Notes: a model not told the origin generated them from the sequence alone. A stretch of DNA of 42,972 nucleotides from Firm-04 sp964479595 (GCA_964479595.1 CAYZMU010000008.1:1-42972), one strand, 5' to 3'; shown: positions 22,927-30,645, numbered from the stretch's first letter. Translations and numbers: made by a program.

Positions 22927-22959
22927 CGAAAAACCCCGCCGCTTCGTGCAGCGGCAGGG
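22927..22959 (-). terminator. Terminator after the CpsB-like gene
   Basis: Minus strand stem CCCTGCCGCT / AGCGGCGGGG, loop GCACGA, followed by six Ts. Confidence 0.85.
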
Positions 22960-22981
22960 CGTAAATTTTCTGTTCAGGACG

Positions 22982-23710
22982 TTATTTCGCTAAAAACTCA
23001 GAAGGCGAGGCGTTTGAGAGCAGCATCCCGGAATTGTTCTTGACCCGCTTGTAAACCTGCGCGGGCAGGCTGCGCTGGACAATCCGCATGGCGTCGCTGA
23101 AGCGCAGATCCTCCCCCGTGTCGCGCCCGCCCGTGGCGATAAACTGCGCGAACTGGTTCGCCAGCAGAAAGAGGCTGAAATCCCGCCGCTCCGGGCGCAG
23201 AATCCCGTCAATGGAGATTTGCGCCAGAATCCCCGACTCGCGCAGCCACGGCCACTGCTCGGGCGCCCAGATGTCGTAAAAGCGGTCCGCGTCCGCGACA
23301 ATCGGGCAGAGCCGGCTGACAATGTGCGTCTTGTGCAGGTCCTCGCAAATCTGCCGCGTGACGGGCGTGTCCGGCAAATCGACGAGGAAGTATCCCGTCC
23401 CGCCGAGCGCGAAATCACTTAGTTCCTTGGCGTGCGCCACGCAGAAATCATACCGCACCGCCGCGCCGCGAACCAGCCGCATGGACGGCGTTTCCCGCTC
23501 AATCCGCTCGAATTTTTCGTCGCGCGCGTCGAGAAACTCCCTTGGCGTCCATTTTTCGGGGTCATAGAGCGGTGCCGCGATAGCCTGCTTGATATTGCTC
23601 TCCCGCATGGCGGTGACGCGGGACTTCTGCCGCTCGCCGCGCAGCACAGAACCCCCCGCGAAATCCATATCCGGCAGAATGTTCGCGTGAATATCAGCGT
23701 AGTAGTTCAT
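22982..23710 (-). CDS. CpsB/YwqE-like PHP-fold protein with altered metal-site residues
   Basis: A 242-residue protein from ATG 23710, which gives the family-like start MNYYADIHANILPDMD; the ribosome site is weak. CpsB/CapC/YwqE proteins are manganese-dependent phosphatases that dephosphorylate bacterial tyrosine kinases controlling capsule synthesis. The framework fits: DIH-x2-ILP-x2-D at the start, SGILAQISIDGIL mid-chain, and a closing NNSGMLLSNASPSEFL. The metal ligands do not: HxH becomes H8-A-N10, and the usual AHPER and SDAH motifs are replaced by PIVADADRF and ATGGRDTG. It is probably an inactive or repurposed member. No tyrosine kinase or capsule gene is nearby. Confidence 0.7.
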   Translation of the reverse strand: MNYYADIHANILPDMDFAGGSVLRGERQKSRVTAMRESNIKQAIAAPLYDPEKWTPREFLDARDEKFERIERETPSMRLVRGAAVRYDFCVAHAKELSDFALGGTGYFLVDLPDTPVTRQICEDLHKTHIVSRLCPIVADADRFYDIWAPEQWPWLRESGILAQISIDGILRPERRDFSLFLLANQFAQFIATGGRDTGEDLRFSDAMRIVQRSLPAQVYKRVKNNSGMLLSNASPSEFLAK

Positions 23711-23787
23711 TGTCTGACAGTACGCACCTCTTCCCCGACACCGGCGCCTTCTTCCCGGCTGCCGGCACGCAATCTCCCCCATCTATT

Positions 23788-23817
23788 ATTTTAGCATAAA
23801 TCCCCCGCTCCTGTCAA
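23788..23817 (-). promoter_or_regulatory. Promoter of the CpsB-like gene
   Basis: Minus strand TTGACA (23812-23817), 18 bp, TAAAAT (23788-23793) with a TG extension. An ATG at 23782 would be leaderless, supporting the start at 23710. Confidence 0.75.
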
Positions 23818-23882
23818 GGGACGAGGCGAAAATTTATAGAATCTTCACAAAATCTTCCGGTATTGATTAGGCTATCAAACTT

Positions 23883-24944
23883 TCATTCGGCAGCGTTTGC
23901 TCCCAGCAGCGTTTCGATGCCGCACAGCAGCAGAATCTGGTTTGCCCCGGCGTCCAGCGCGTCTGCAATCACCGCCTCGTCCGCGCGCTCCACATTGACC
24001 ACAGTGAGCGAGGTGTAGTGGTTATAGAGAAAGGGCACAATCGCCGCGCCGTTGGCGTCGGTGAGCAGAGTAAGGCTCATGCCGCCCGGCGAATCCGTCT
24101 CGATGGTCACCGCCGCGCGGGTCATCGCCGCGAAAACATCGAGCGCGCTGCCGCTTCTTTCTGCGTCCGCGGGCCGGAAGTAGTCTTTGAGCGTTTCCCT
24201 CGTGCCGTCTTCCCGCAGCGCCGTGACGCGCGTGATTTCGGGGCTGTCCGCGGTGGTGTAAAGGTCCACCGTGTCGGGGCGGGCGAGGTTCGGGTTCGCG
24301 GTTTTGCGCGCCAGATCGCCGTAATACTCCGTGTCGAAGTGGGCAATCTCGAAGCGGTCGTAGCCCACGGGCTTGAGCGAGAGTTTCTGAATCGCCGTGC
24401 GGTAGAGAATATACGCGCCGTAGGACGTCAGCCGCGAGTCCGTGCGGTAGTAGAGGTACTGTTCCCGCGCGGCGGAGAGCCAGCTGTAGCTCTCGATGAC
24501 GCGGACATCATGCTTCTGAAGTTTCTGCTCGAAGTTGCGCAAAATTTCCCGCTCGTCCAGCCGGGGAGCGTTCCTTGGCAGATCGGAGCTGTAAATCGCC
24601 GCCGCCGTGGGCACCGCCAGCACATACACGGGCGTTTCGGCGCGGTCTGAGAGCGCTACGACGCGATTCGCGTTTTCTTCCAGCGCAGCCGCGTCGTAAT
24701 CCGTGATTTCGGGCAGCAGCCGCTCAGACGTCACATAGACGCCGCCGATGCTGTCCTCCCCCAGCGCGAGGCAGACGCGGTCCCTCGCCGCCAGCAGCAG
24801 GTCAAAGGGTTTTCGCTCCGCGAGCGATTCGCCCCGCAGAGCGGGCAGCGCCGCCGCCGTGAGGACCAGCGTGGTCCCCAGCAGAAGCACCACGGAGAGC
24901 GCGGCACGGGCAAAGCGCAGACGCCTTCTCGCGTTTTCAGCCAT
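23883..24944 (-). CDS. DHHW-family protein with substituted DHHW motif
   Basis: A 353-residue protein from ATG 24944, overlapping the end of the acetyltransferase gene by 8 bp, so probably translationally coupled. One N-terminal membrane segment or uncleaved signal (about 12-34) is followed by an extracellular domain. It matches the DHHW family, SGNH/AlgX-like proteins of Firmicutes found with surface-polysaccharide acetylation and MBOAT genes: YVLAVPTAAAIYSSDLP, then YYRTDSRLTSYGAY where the family has YYRTDHHWTxxGAY. Only the first Asp of DHHW (D169) remains; H, H and W are S170, R171 and L172. Activity is therefore doubtful. No MBOAT gene is nearby. Confidence 0.7.
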   Translation of the reverse strand: MAENARRRLRFARAALSVVLLLGTTLVLTAAALPALRGESLAERKPFDLLLAARDRVCLALGEDSIGGVYVTSERLLPEITDYDAAALEENANRVVALSDRAETPVYVLAVPTAAAIYSSDLPRNAPRLDEREILRNFEQKLQKHDVRVIESYSWLSAAREQYLYYRTDSRLTSYGAYILYRTAIQKLSLKPVGYDRFEIAHFDTEYYGDLARKTANPNLARPDTVDLYTTADSPEITRVTALREDGTRETLKDYFRPADAERSGSALDVFAAMTRAAVTIETDSPGGMSLTLLTDANGAAIVPFLYNHYTSLTVVNVERADEAVIADALDAGANQILLLCGIETLLGANAAE

Positions 24945-25341
24945 GGCGCAGACCTTCCACGTCGGCCAAGTCGAGCAGGCGCATTCCCTCCGGCGCGAGC
25001 GGGGATTCGCGCATACCCACCGCGTCCCAGAAGGCAAGGCTCTCCTCGGTCACCTTCGCGCAGAGAAAGTAGATGCGGCGGCTGACGGCAGCTCCCGCCG
25101 CCATGCCAAGGAGCGTTCTGCCAATCTGGCGGCGCCTCAACGCCTCGCTTACGTAAAGGTCGAGCACCTGCGCGCAGACAGGCCTTTCCCCGACGGTATC
25201 CTTCGAGAGCACGAGCAGCCCGCACGGCAGACCGTCCTCAAACGCGCCGAAAAGCGTCCCGTTTTCCGGCACCCGCGGCAGCCCGCGTTCCTCAAAGGCC
25301 CGCGTCGGCTCCCCGGGGGCCAATTGTCGAAATGTCAGCAT
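24937..25341 (-). CDS. GNAT family N-acetyltransferase
   Basis: A 134-residue protein from ATG 25341, chosen because AAAAGG lies 9 bases upstream; other ATGs at 25350 and 25362 are possible. The acetyl-CoA-binding loop RRRQIGRTLL follows the LDLYVSEALR strand, as in GNAT enzymes, and the C-terminal FWDAVGM element is typical. The acceptor substrate cannot be told. It is the middle gene of a leftward group: GH25 lysozyme, GNAT, DHHW-like. Confidence 0.85.
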   Translation of the reverse strand: MLTFRQLAPGEPTRAFEERGLPRVPENGTLFGAFEDGLPCGLLVLSKDTVGERPVCAQVLDLYVSEALRRRQIGRTLLGMAAGAAVSRRIYFLCAKVTEESLAFWDAVGMRESPLAPEGMRLLDLADVEGLRHG

Positions 25342-25377
25342 GATATCCATCCTTTTGGGCACAGCCCGCTTTCAGAA

Positions 25378-25408
25378 CGCGCCCCCTCCCGAAACGGGAA
25401 GAGGCGCG
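25378..25408 (-). other. Intercistronic hairpin between the GH25 and GNAT genes
   Basis: The arms GCGCCTCTTCCCG and CGGGAGGGGGCGC (minus strand) around a short loop form a strong stem with no T-run after it. It closely resembles the hairpin at 6069-6101 in sequence and in its position between genes. It may partly terminate, or protect mRNA. Confidence 0.45.
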
Positions 25409-25422
25409 CTGTTCGGGAAAGC

Positions 25423-26661
25423 TCAGCCAAGACCGTTGAGCTTGGCGTTTTTGATAATTCTCGGATAGTCCTTGTAGCAGAAATCCTTGTCCACAGCGCC
25501 GCTCACTCCGCCCGCGGAGCCCGTGGAGGTGTACTGCCACATTCCGTATTTGCCCTTGTAGGTGGGCTTTTTCACGTTGTAGTGCGCGACCCAGACGTCG
25601 AAATCCTTCTGAATGCCCGCGTTGGTCTTGGCGCCCAGCCAGTAGGAGGAGCAGTAGACCGTGACGTAATAGCCGTTTGCCTCCATCTCCTCGCAGAACG
25701 CGCGGATAATCGCGGAAACCTCGTCTTTCGGGAGCGCGAGCGTCTTGGGCTCCTCAATGTCGAAGGCGATGGGGTACTCAAACGTCCTGTCCCCCAGAAC
25801 CGCCATACAAGCCCTGGCCTCCTCGCGCGCGGTTTCGGGCGTCAGCGCGTAGGAATACCAGTACGCCCCGACAGGCAGCCCCGCCGCTTTCGCGCCGTCG
25901 TAGTTCTGGACGAATTTCTTGTCCCGCTGGCTCGCCAGCTTGCCGTACCCCGCGCGAATCATCGCGAAATCGACGTTCGGATCCGCGGCGAGTTTGGAAA
26001 AGTTCACATCGCCCTGCCACGCGGAGATATCAACGCCCTGGGTAAGGTAGTCCGGATATCCCTGCGGCGACGCGGTGAGCGGCTTTTTCCGGACCGTCAC
26101 GTCCCCCGCCCGCGTAAGCAGCGGCAGATTCCTGTCCTTTTCGGCAAGGACAGAGATATTGTCAAACGCGAAATGATAGACCGTCCCGGCCGCGGCATCT
26201 TCCGGGCAGTGGAAAACGGCGGTAAACAGCGTCCCGCTTTCTTCAGAAGCCCCGAATTGCGCGGTATGGTAGACAAGGCTCGACGACTCCCCGAACCATG
26301 TGAGCGCGGGCTCCATCGACTGGAAAATGCATTCGTCCAAGCGGTTTTCGCTGACCAGTTCTATCCCCTCAGGGCAGCGCAGAATGAACTCCGCGGACGC
26401 GCACACCGAGACATCATCCAGCGAAACCGTGACAGTGAAGTCCTCCCCGGGATAGACCTCCCCGCCGCTTGCCGAGAGCGTCGCGGGGGAACTGGCGAGA
26501 ATTTCCTCACGCTTTTCCAGCAGAAAGTCAAAAACATTTACAATCCCGTCGCCGTTTCGGTCCCCGCTCAAATCCTCCGCGAAGACCTGCGAACCCAAGA
26601 CAGCGACACTGAGCATTCCCGCGAGCGCGGCGGCTGCGCTCCTGTGGCAAAACCTGTGCAT
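25423..26661 (-). CDS. Secreted GH25 lysozyme with dockerin-like repeat and cohesin-like domain
   Basis: A 412-residue protein with AAGGAGGAG before ATG 26661. A signal peptide ends near VFA-ED (28/29). Residues 32-53 (GDRNGDGIVNVFDFLLEK) form one dockerin-type calcium loop (D34, N36, D38, D45); a full dockerin would have two. Residues about 60-192 are beta-rich and resemble a cohesin or cohesin-like module (GEDFTVTVSLDDVSVCASAEF, in part). Residues 208-402 are a GH25 muramidase with the DISAWQGDV start and the catalytic D301-x-E303 in AFDIEEP. It should cut the peptidoglycan glycan outside the cell. The other two modules may tether it to partner proteins. First gene of the lysozyme-GNAT-DHHW group. 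Confidence 0.88.
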   Translation of the reverse strand: MHRFCHRSAAAALAGMLSVAVLGSQVFAEDLSGDRNGDGIVNVFDFLLEKREEILASSPATLSASGGEVYPGEDFTVTVSLDDVSVCASAEFILRCPEGIELVSENRLDECIFQSMEPALTWFGESSSLVYHTAQFGASEESGTLFTAVFHCPEDAAAGTVYHFAFDNISVLAEKDRNLPLLTRAGDVTVRKKPLTASPQGYPDYLTQGVDISAWQGDVNFSKLAADPNVDFAMIRAGYGKLASQRDKKFVQNYDGAKAAGLPVGAYWYSYALTPETAREEARACMAVLGDRTFEYPIAFDIEEPKTLALPKDEVSAIIRAFCEEMEANGYYVTVYCSSYWLGAKTNAGIQKDFDVWVAHYNVKKPTYKGKYGMWQYTSTGSAGGVSGAVDKDFCYKDYPRIIKNAKLNGLG

Positions 26662-26780
26662 GGCCGACTCCTCCTTGGGAGATGATGCGTTTCGTTGCCG
26701 CCAACCTTTCTTTGATCCCTCTTATCAGGGTTTATCTTTTATCAAACGTCGGGAGACTCCGCGCCTCCCCCTCACTTCTG
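26662..26780 (-). ncRNA. Possible structured 5' leader of the GH25 operon
   Basis: The transcript from the promoter at 26787-26815 should have a leader of about 119 nt. It can fold: TTTGAT/ATCAAA (26741-26746 with 26711-26716) stacked on CCCT/AGGG (26727-26730 with 26717-26720), with a one-sided AAAAGATAAA bulge, then a small GTTG-GCGG-CAAC hairpin. It matches no riboswitch class I can recognise. Confidence 0.35.
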
Positions 26781-26786
26781 CCTTTG

Positions 26787-26815
26787 ATTATACCACATTT
26801 TCACTGAAATTGCAA
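26787..26815 (-). promoter_or_regulatory. Promoter of the GH25 operon
   Basis: Minus strand TTGCAA (26810-26815), 17 bp, TATAAT (26787-26792) with an extended TGG. Confidence 0.82.
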
Positions 26816-26913
26816 GCCTTTTGTCGGAATCTTTATGTGACTGTGCATAAGAGCGGCGTCATGGACGCCCAATTTGTGTAAAATGCCGAAAATGGGAAAT
26901 TCGAAAAAAGCCC

Positions 26914-26942
26914 TTGACATTTCCGCCAAAACGCGGTATAAT
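26914..26942 (+). promoter_or_regulatory. Consensus promoter of tRNA-Thr
   Basis: TTGACA (26914-26919), 17 bp, TATAAT (26937-26942), ending 12 bp before the tRNA. Confidence 0.92.
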
Positions 26943-26954
26943 AGTTGGAGAGGC

Positions 26955-27027
26955 GCTGTTTTAGCTCAGTCGGCAGAGCACATCCTTGGTAAGGATGAGG
27001 TCGCTGGTTCGATTCCAGTAAACAGCT
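26955..27027 (+). tRNA. tRNA-Thr (GGT)
   Basis: Acceptor GCTGTTT pairs with AAACAGC. The D-arm is GCTCAGTCGGCAGAGC, the anticodon loop TTGGTAA reads GGT, and the T-loop TTCGATT is flanked by GCTGG/CCAGT. CCA is not encoded. A terminator follows at once. Confidence 0.96.
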
Positions 27028-27030
27028 TGA

Positions 27031-27062
27031 GGCGGGGAGTTTTCGCTCCCCGCCTTATTCTT
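27031..27062 (+). terminator. Terminator of tRNA-Thr
   Basis: Perfect 9-bp stem GGCGGGGAG (27031-27039) / CTCCCCGCC (27046-27054), then the T-rich tail TTATTCTTT, which overlaps the stop codon of the convergent Rrf2 gene. Confidence 0.88.
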
Positions 27063-27453
27063 TGCTCATTAAATCCGCAATGGACACGCTGTCCAGATAC
27101 TCCGTGATCATAGCCCCCAGCTTTTCCCAGAGCGGGAACGTTCTGCACTCGCCCGCCTGTTCGCATTCCCCGTCCAGACAGGAAACGGGCGAGAGCGATT
27201 TCTCCGTGAGCCGCAGAATCTCCCCCACGGAGTATTCTTCCGGTTTTTTCAGGAGCCGGTAGCCGCCGCCCTTGCCGTGCACGCCCTCGAGCAGATTCGC
27301 CTTGGAGAGCGTGGTCATGATGGATTCCACGTATTTGTGCGAGAGCGAGAGGCGGTCCGCGATGGTCTTGAGCGGCACAAATTCCCCGTTGCTCTCCTCC
27401 GCTAAATCAATCATCACGCGCAGCGCGTACCGCCCGCGGGAAGAAATCATCAT
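27055..27453 (-). CDS. Rrf2-family transcriptional regulator with three-cysteine cluster motif
   Basis: A 132-residue protein. An N-terminal winged helix (LKTIADRLSLSHKYVESIMTTLSKANLLEGVHGKGGGYRL, in part) is followed by a dimerisation helix. C92, C97 and C103 (Cx4Cx5C) occupy the position where IscR-type members hold an iron-sulfur cluster, so it probably senses Fe-S, oxygen or nitrosative status; CymR-type members lack these cysteines. It is the last gene of the leftward group with exonuclease III (18 bp upstream), and its own ribosome site is weak. Targets are unknown. No isc or suf genes are adjacent. Confidence 0.9.
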   Translation of the reverse strand: MMISSRGRYALRVMIDLAEESNGEFVPLKTIADRLSLSHKYVESIMTTLSKANLLEGVHGKGGGYRLLKKPEEYSVGEILRLTEKSLSPVSCLDGECEQAGECRTFPLWEKLGAMITEYLDSVSIADLMSKE

Positions 27454-27471
27454 CGCAATCGCCCGCCTTCC

Positions 27472-28236
27472 TCAAAAGTTTATCAGCAGTTCCACGGGGC
27501 AGTGGTCGCTTCCGAAGACCTCCCCGTGAATCTTTACATCCTGAATCTTGGGCACAATCCGCCGCGACACCACGAAGTAGTCAATCCGCCAGCCGACATT
27601 TTTCTCCCGCGCCCGCCCCATGTACGACCACCACGTGTAGGCGTCGGCGCGGTCGGGGTAGAGCGCGCGGAAAGCGTCCGCAAAGCCGCTCTCGAGCAGT
27701 TTTGAAAACTTTTCCCGCTCCGCGTCGGTGTAGCCCGCGCTGCCCTCGTTCGCTTTGGCGTTTTTGAGGTCAATGGGGTTGTGCGCCACATTGAGGTCGC
27801 CGCAGTAGATGACGGGGAGGTCCTTGTCCAGCGCCGTCAGATAGCCGCGCATGGCGTCCTCCCAGCCCTCGCGCTCGGGCAGTCTGCATAAGTCCCTCCG
27901 CGCGTTGGGCACATAGCCATTTACCAGATAGAAATCCTTGGTTTTCAGTGTCAGGACTCTGCCCTCCCCCGCGATGCTCCCCAGTACAGGGTCTGTCTCG
28001 ACTGCCTCGGGCTCCTCCTTCGCGAAGACCGCGGTGCCCGAATAGCCCCGCTTTTGCGCGTCGCAGAAAAACGCGCGGCGGTCCTTGGGCAGAAAGGGCA
28101 GTTCCGAAAGCTGCGACTGCTGCATTTTGGTCTCCTGAACGCAGAAATAATCCGCGTCCGCGCGCTCGAAGAACTCCTGAAAGCCCTTCTTTTCGCAGGC
28201 CCTGAGCCCGTTGACATTCCAAGTGATGATTCGCAT
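27472..28236 (-). CDS. xth: Exodeoxyribonuclease III (AP endonuclease)
   Basis: A 254-residue protein of the Xth/ExoA family, which cleaves at abasic sites and degrades DNA 3' to 5' in base-excision repair. All metal and catalytic motifs are present: WNVNGLRA, VQETKM, GYSGTAVF, YCGDLNVAHNPIDLKN and the terminal GSDHCPVEL. It lies 12 bp downstream of the substrate-binding lipoprotein gene and 18 bp upstream of the Rrf2 gene, so it is cotranscribed with both. Confidence 0.96.
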   Translation of the reverse strand: MRIITWNVNGLRACEKKGFQEFFERADADYFCVQETKMQQSQLSELPFLPKDRRAFFCDAQKRGYSGTAVFAKEEPEAVETDPVLGSIAGEGRVLTLKTKDFYLVNGYVPNARRDLCRLPEREGWEDAMRGYLTALDKDLPVIYCGDLNVAHNPIDLKNAKANEGSAGYTDAEREKFSKLLESGFADAFRALYPDRADAYTWWSYMGRAREKNVGWRIDYFVVSRRIVPKIQDVKIHGEVFGSDHCPVELLINF

Positions 28237-28248
28237 GGACGCGCCACC

Positions 28249-29880
28249 TCAGTCAAAATATTTGGCGTTTTCGAAGCGCACCTGCCCCGTAAACGGATTG
28301 AACACGACATCCTCCACGCCCTTTTTGCAGACCAGCGTACGCTTGACGTAGAAAAGCGGGATAAAGCAGCTGTCGGAGAGAATGGTTTCCTCCGCCTTGC
28401 GGTAGAGTTCCACGCAGTCCGTGAGGTTTTCCGCCGCGACCGCCTCTTTGAGCAGCGATTCCAGCGCCGCGTTCTCCGCGCAGCCGAGCGGCGCCTCTGT
28501 GAGAAAGCGCCCCAGAACCGACGCCGCGCCGAAATCGTCCCCTGTCAGCGGATAGAGCGCCAGCGCGTAATCGCCGTTGGCGAGCCGCTCGCTGTATTCC
28601 GCGTCAGGCACTTCCTCAACACTCAGGTGAATCCCGAGCGTGCTCTGCCACTGCTGCGCCGCCGCGGAGAGCGCCTCGTAGTCCATCAGCCCCGAGGGCA
28701 CCAGAATTTTGCCCTCCTGCAGTTCCGTGCGCTCCAGCGTATAGAGCCCCTTGGAGAGCGCATCCTTCGCGGCCGCCACATCCAGCCGCGCGTAGCCGTC
28801 TTCTGAAATCAGCTCGCGCAGGCTCTTGTTGAGCAGCGTGGACGCCGGCGGAATCACCCCCTGCGCGGTTTTGAGCGTTTCGCCGTTTACGGGGAGCTTG
28901 GAGCGGTCGAGCGCTAAACTCAGCGCCGCGCGGATATCCGGGTTGCCGAAGGATGAATCCGGGTTTGTGAGGAGCCCCGCCGTGACGCTGAAAGAGCCTT
29001 CCTCTGTATATTTCGCGCCGGTAAACGTTTCGTTCTGCGCGCCCGTGTAGCAGTCCGTCGCGCCGTTTGAGAAGATTTTCGCGGCGTCCGCGTCCGTCTC
29101 CTCAATATAAAGCGTCACGTCCTTGGGCAGCACCGGTTTGGTTTCGTGATTGAGCGGATTGCGCTCCAGTTCGATGACGTTGTACTTGCCGTAGGGGTCG
29201 TAGAGCCACCGCCGCATGGCGAAGCTGCCGTTGCCGATAACGGATTCCTCATCAAGCCCGTACCGCCCTTTCGTGCTTTCGAAGAAATCTCGGCTGCACG
29301 GCATGGCGGGTGTGAGCGCGAGCAGTTTTGGCAGATTGGCGTTGGGGTAGGCGAGGCGTATCTCCAGCTCATAGGGCTTGCGCGCGTAGACGCCGATCAT
29401 GGAAGGGTCCTGCTCGCCGCTTATGATTTCCTCCGCGTTTTCCAGACAGGCGTAGGTTTGTCGATACGGGGAGTGATAGAGCGGGTCAAAGAGCCGCTGA
29501 AAGGCGAAGACGAAATCCATCGCGGTGACCGCCGCGCGCTTTTCCTCAGAGAAATCGCCGCCGTCGCCGATGGCGCTGTACCAGAAGGAATCCTGCCGCA
29601 GCTTGATACTGTAGCGCAGCCCGTCCTCAGAGACCGTGTAGCTCTCCGCGACGCCGTTTTGCACATTCCCCGCCGCGTCGATGACAAAGAGCCCCTCAAA
29701 AAGATTGGCGAGTACCGTTTTTGCGGAGGCGTTTTCGGAGAGCTGGGGGTCGAGCGTGTCGGGATTCCCGACCAGCGTGTAAGCGAAGGAATGCCCCGCG
29801 CCGGAGGGTGTGTCGCCGCCGCAGCAGGGCAGCGCCATCCCCAGAAGCAGCGCGAGCGCGCACAGCAGAAGGCGTTTCAC
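28249..29880 (-). CDS. Oligopeptide-type ABC transporter substrate-binding lipoprotein
   Basis: About 543 residues from GTG 29880, giving a normal signal start (VKRLLLCALALLLGMALPCCGG, in part). An ATG at 29904 is possible but adds an odd Cys/Pro-rich leader. Two adjacent cysteines follow the hydrophobic stretch; the lipobox LPCC is atypical. The family is SBP_bac_5 (OppA/DppA), shown by NPDTLDPQLSENASAKTVLANLFEGL, DGLRYSIKLRQ and the late IHLSVEEV. It should bind peptides or similar solutes outside the membrane. No permease or ATPase genes adjoin, so it is an orphan receptor or works with a transporter elsewhere. Confidence 0.9.
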   Translation of the reverse strand: MKRLLLCALALLLGMALPCCGGDTPSGAGHSFAYTLVGNPDTLDPQLSENASAKTVLANLFEGLFVIDAAGNVQNGVAESYTVSEDGLRYSIKLRQDSFWYSAIGDGGDFSEEKRAAVTAMDFVFAFQRLFDPLYHSPYRQTYACLENAEEIISGEQDPSMIGVYARKPYELEIRLAYPNANLPKLLALTPAMPCSRDFFESTKGRYGLDEESVIGNGSFAMRRWLYDPYGKYNVIELERNPLNHETKPVLPKDVTLYIEETDADAAKIFSNGATDCYTGAQNETFTGAKYTEEGSFSVTAGLLTNPDSSFGNPDIRAALSLALDRSKLPVNGETLKTAQGVIPPASTLLNKSLRELISEDGYARLDVAAAKDALSKGLYTLERTELQEGKILVPSGLMDYEALSAAAQQWQSTLGIHLSVEEVPDAEYSERLANGDYALALYPLTGDDFGAASVLGRFLTEAPLGCAENAALESLLKEAVAAENLTDCVELYRKAEETILSDSCFIPLFYVKRTLVCKKGVEDVVFNPFTGQVRFENAKYFD

Positions 29881-29922
29881 GCACGGCGTAGAGCATCCCC
29901 CCATCCGGCCCAGACGAGGCCG

Positions 29923-30543
29923 TTAACGCTTGAAAGTGTACGGCATCAGACTGCCGAGTCTGTAGATTCCGTTCGCGGTGATGATTTTGAAATCTTCTCC
30001 GCAGAATTCCGCGAGCGTCTGGCGGCAGAGCCCGCAGGGCATACAGGGCTTGTTTTCGTCCCCGCCGCAGACAGCGATGGCGAGAAATTCCCGCTCCCCC
30101 GCCGTAATGGCGGAACAGATAGCCGCGCGCTCCGCGCAGATTCCGCAGGGGTAGGAGGCGTTTTCGACATTGACGCCCATATAGACCTGCCCCGACTTCG
30201 CCCGCAGCGCCGCGCCGACGGGGAAGCCCGAATGCACCGCCCACGCCTTTTCGCGCACGGCTCTCGCCAGCTCAAAGAGCGCTCTCGCCTCGTCGTCAAG
30301 CGGGCTTACCTGAGCGTCCTGAGGCGGTGAGGGCGCCGGCTCCACGGTCTTGAAACTGTGCGCGACTCTCGTCACCGGTCTTTCCGGCGGCAGAGGCTCC
30401 TCCTCAGGCGTCTCCTCCTCCGATTCGTTTTCGGAAAGGGGCATGCGGAAGGATTCGTCCTCGTCGTCATAGCGCGGGGTATCGTCCTCTTCTTCCTCGC
30501 GCGGGTAGAACAGACCCTTGAGCAGATCGTTCATTTTCGCCAT
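29923..30543 (-). CDS. cdd: Cytidine deaminase with acidic N-terminal extension
   Basis: A 206-residue protein with AAAGGAG 8 bases before ATG 30543. Residues about 82-206 are a complete cytidine deaminase: FPVGAALRAKSG, VNVENASYPCGICAERAA (C136, E138) and PCGLCRQ (C170, C173), giving the three-cysteine zinc site of the tetrameric type. It converts cytidine and deoxycytidine to uridines in pyrimidine salvage. The first 80 residues are extra: a short amphipathic stretch (MNDLLKGLFYP, 4-14), then a highly acidic Pro-rich disordered linker. The usual enzyme is about 130 residues. First of the leftward deaminase, SBP, exonuclease III, Rrf2 group. Confidence 0.92.
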   Translation of the reverse strand: MAKMNDLLKGLFYPREEEEDDTPRYDDEDESFRMPLSENESEEETPEEEPLPPERPVTRVAHSFKTVEPAPSPPQDAQVSPLDDEARALFELARAVREKAWAVHSGFPVGAALRAKSGQVYMGVNVENASYPCGICAERAAICSAITAGEREFLAIAVCGGDENKPCMPCGLCRQTLAEFCGEDFKIITANGIYRLGSLMPYTFKR

Positions 30544-30645
30544 GTTGACATCTCCTTTGAGCGGCAGACTCCCGCGGCGCGCAATTTCGCCGCGAAAGCC
30601 CTTGCGCCGCCGGGTCGTTCGTGGTATAATGATAGGGGAGCGGGA

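Noticed and set aside
26662..26780. Cyclic-di-GMP or cyclic-di-AMP riboswitch before the lysozyme gene
   Set aside because: The conserved blocks of these classes are not present. Only a generic fold can be drawn.
30602..30630. Plus-strand promoter (TTGCGC, 17 bp, TATAAT with TGG) at the 3' end of ackA
   Set aside because: The -10 is perfect but the -35 poor, and it would drive only antisense RNA into ackA with no gene or terminator to support it.
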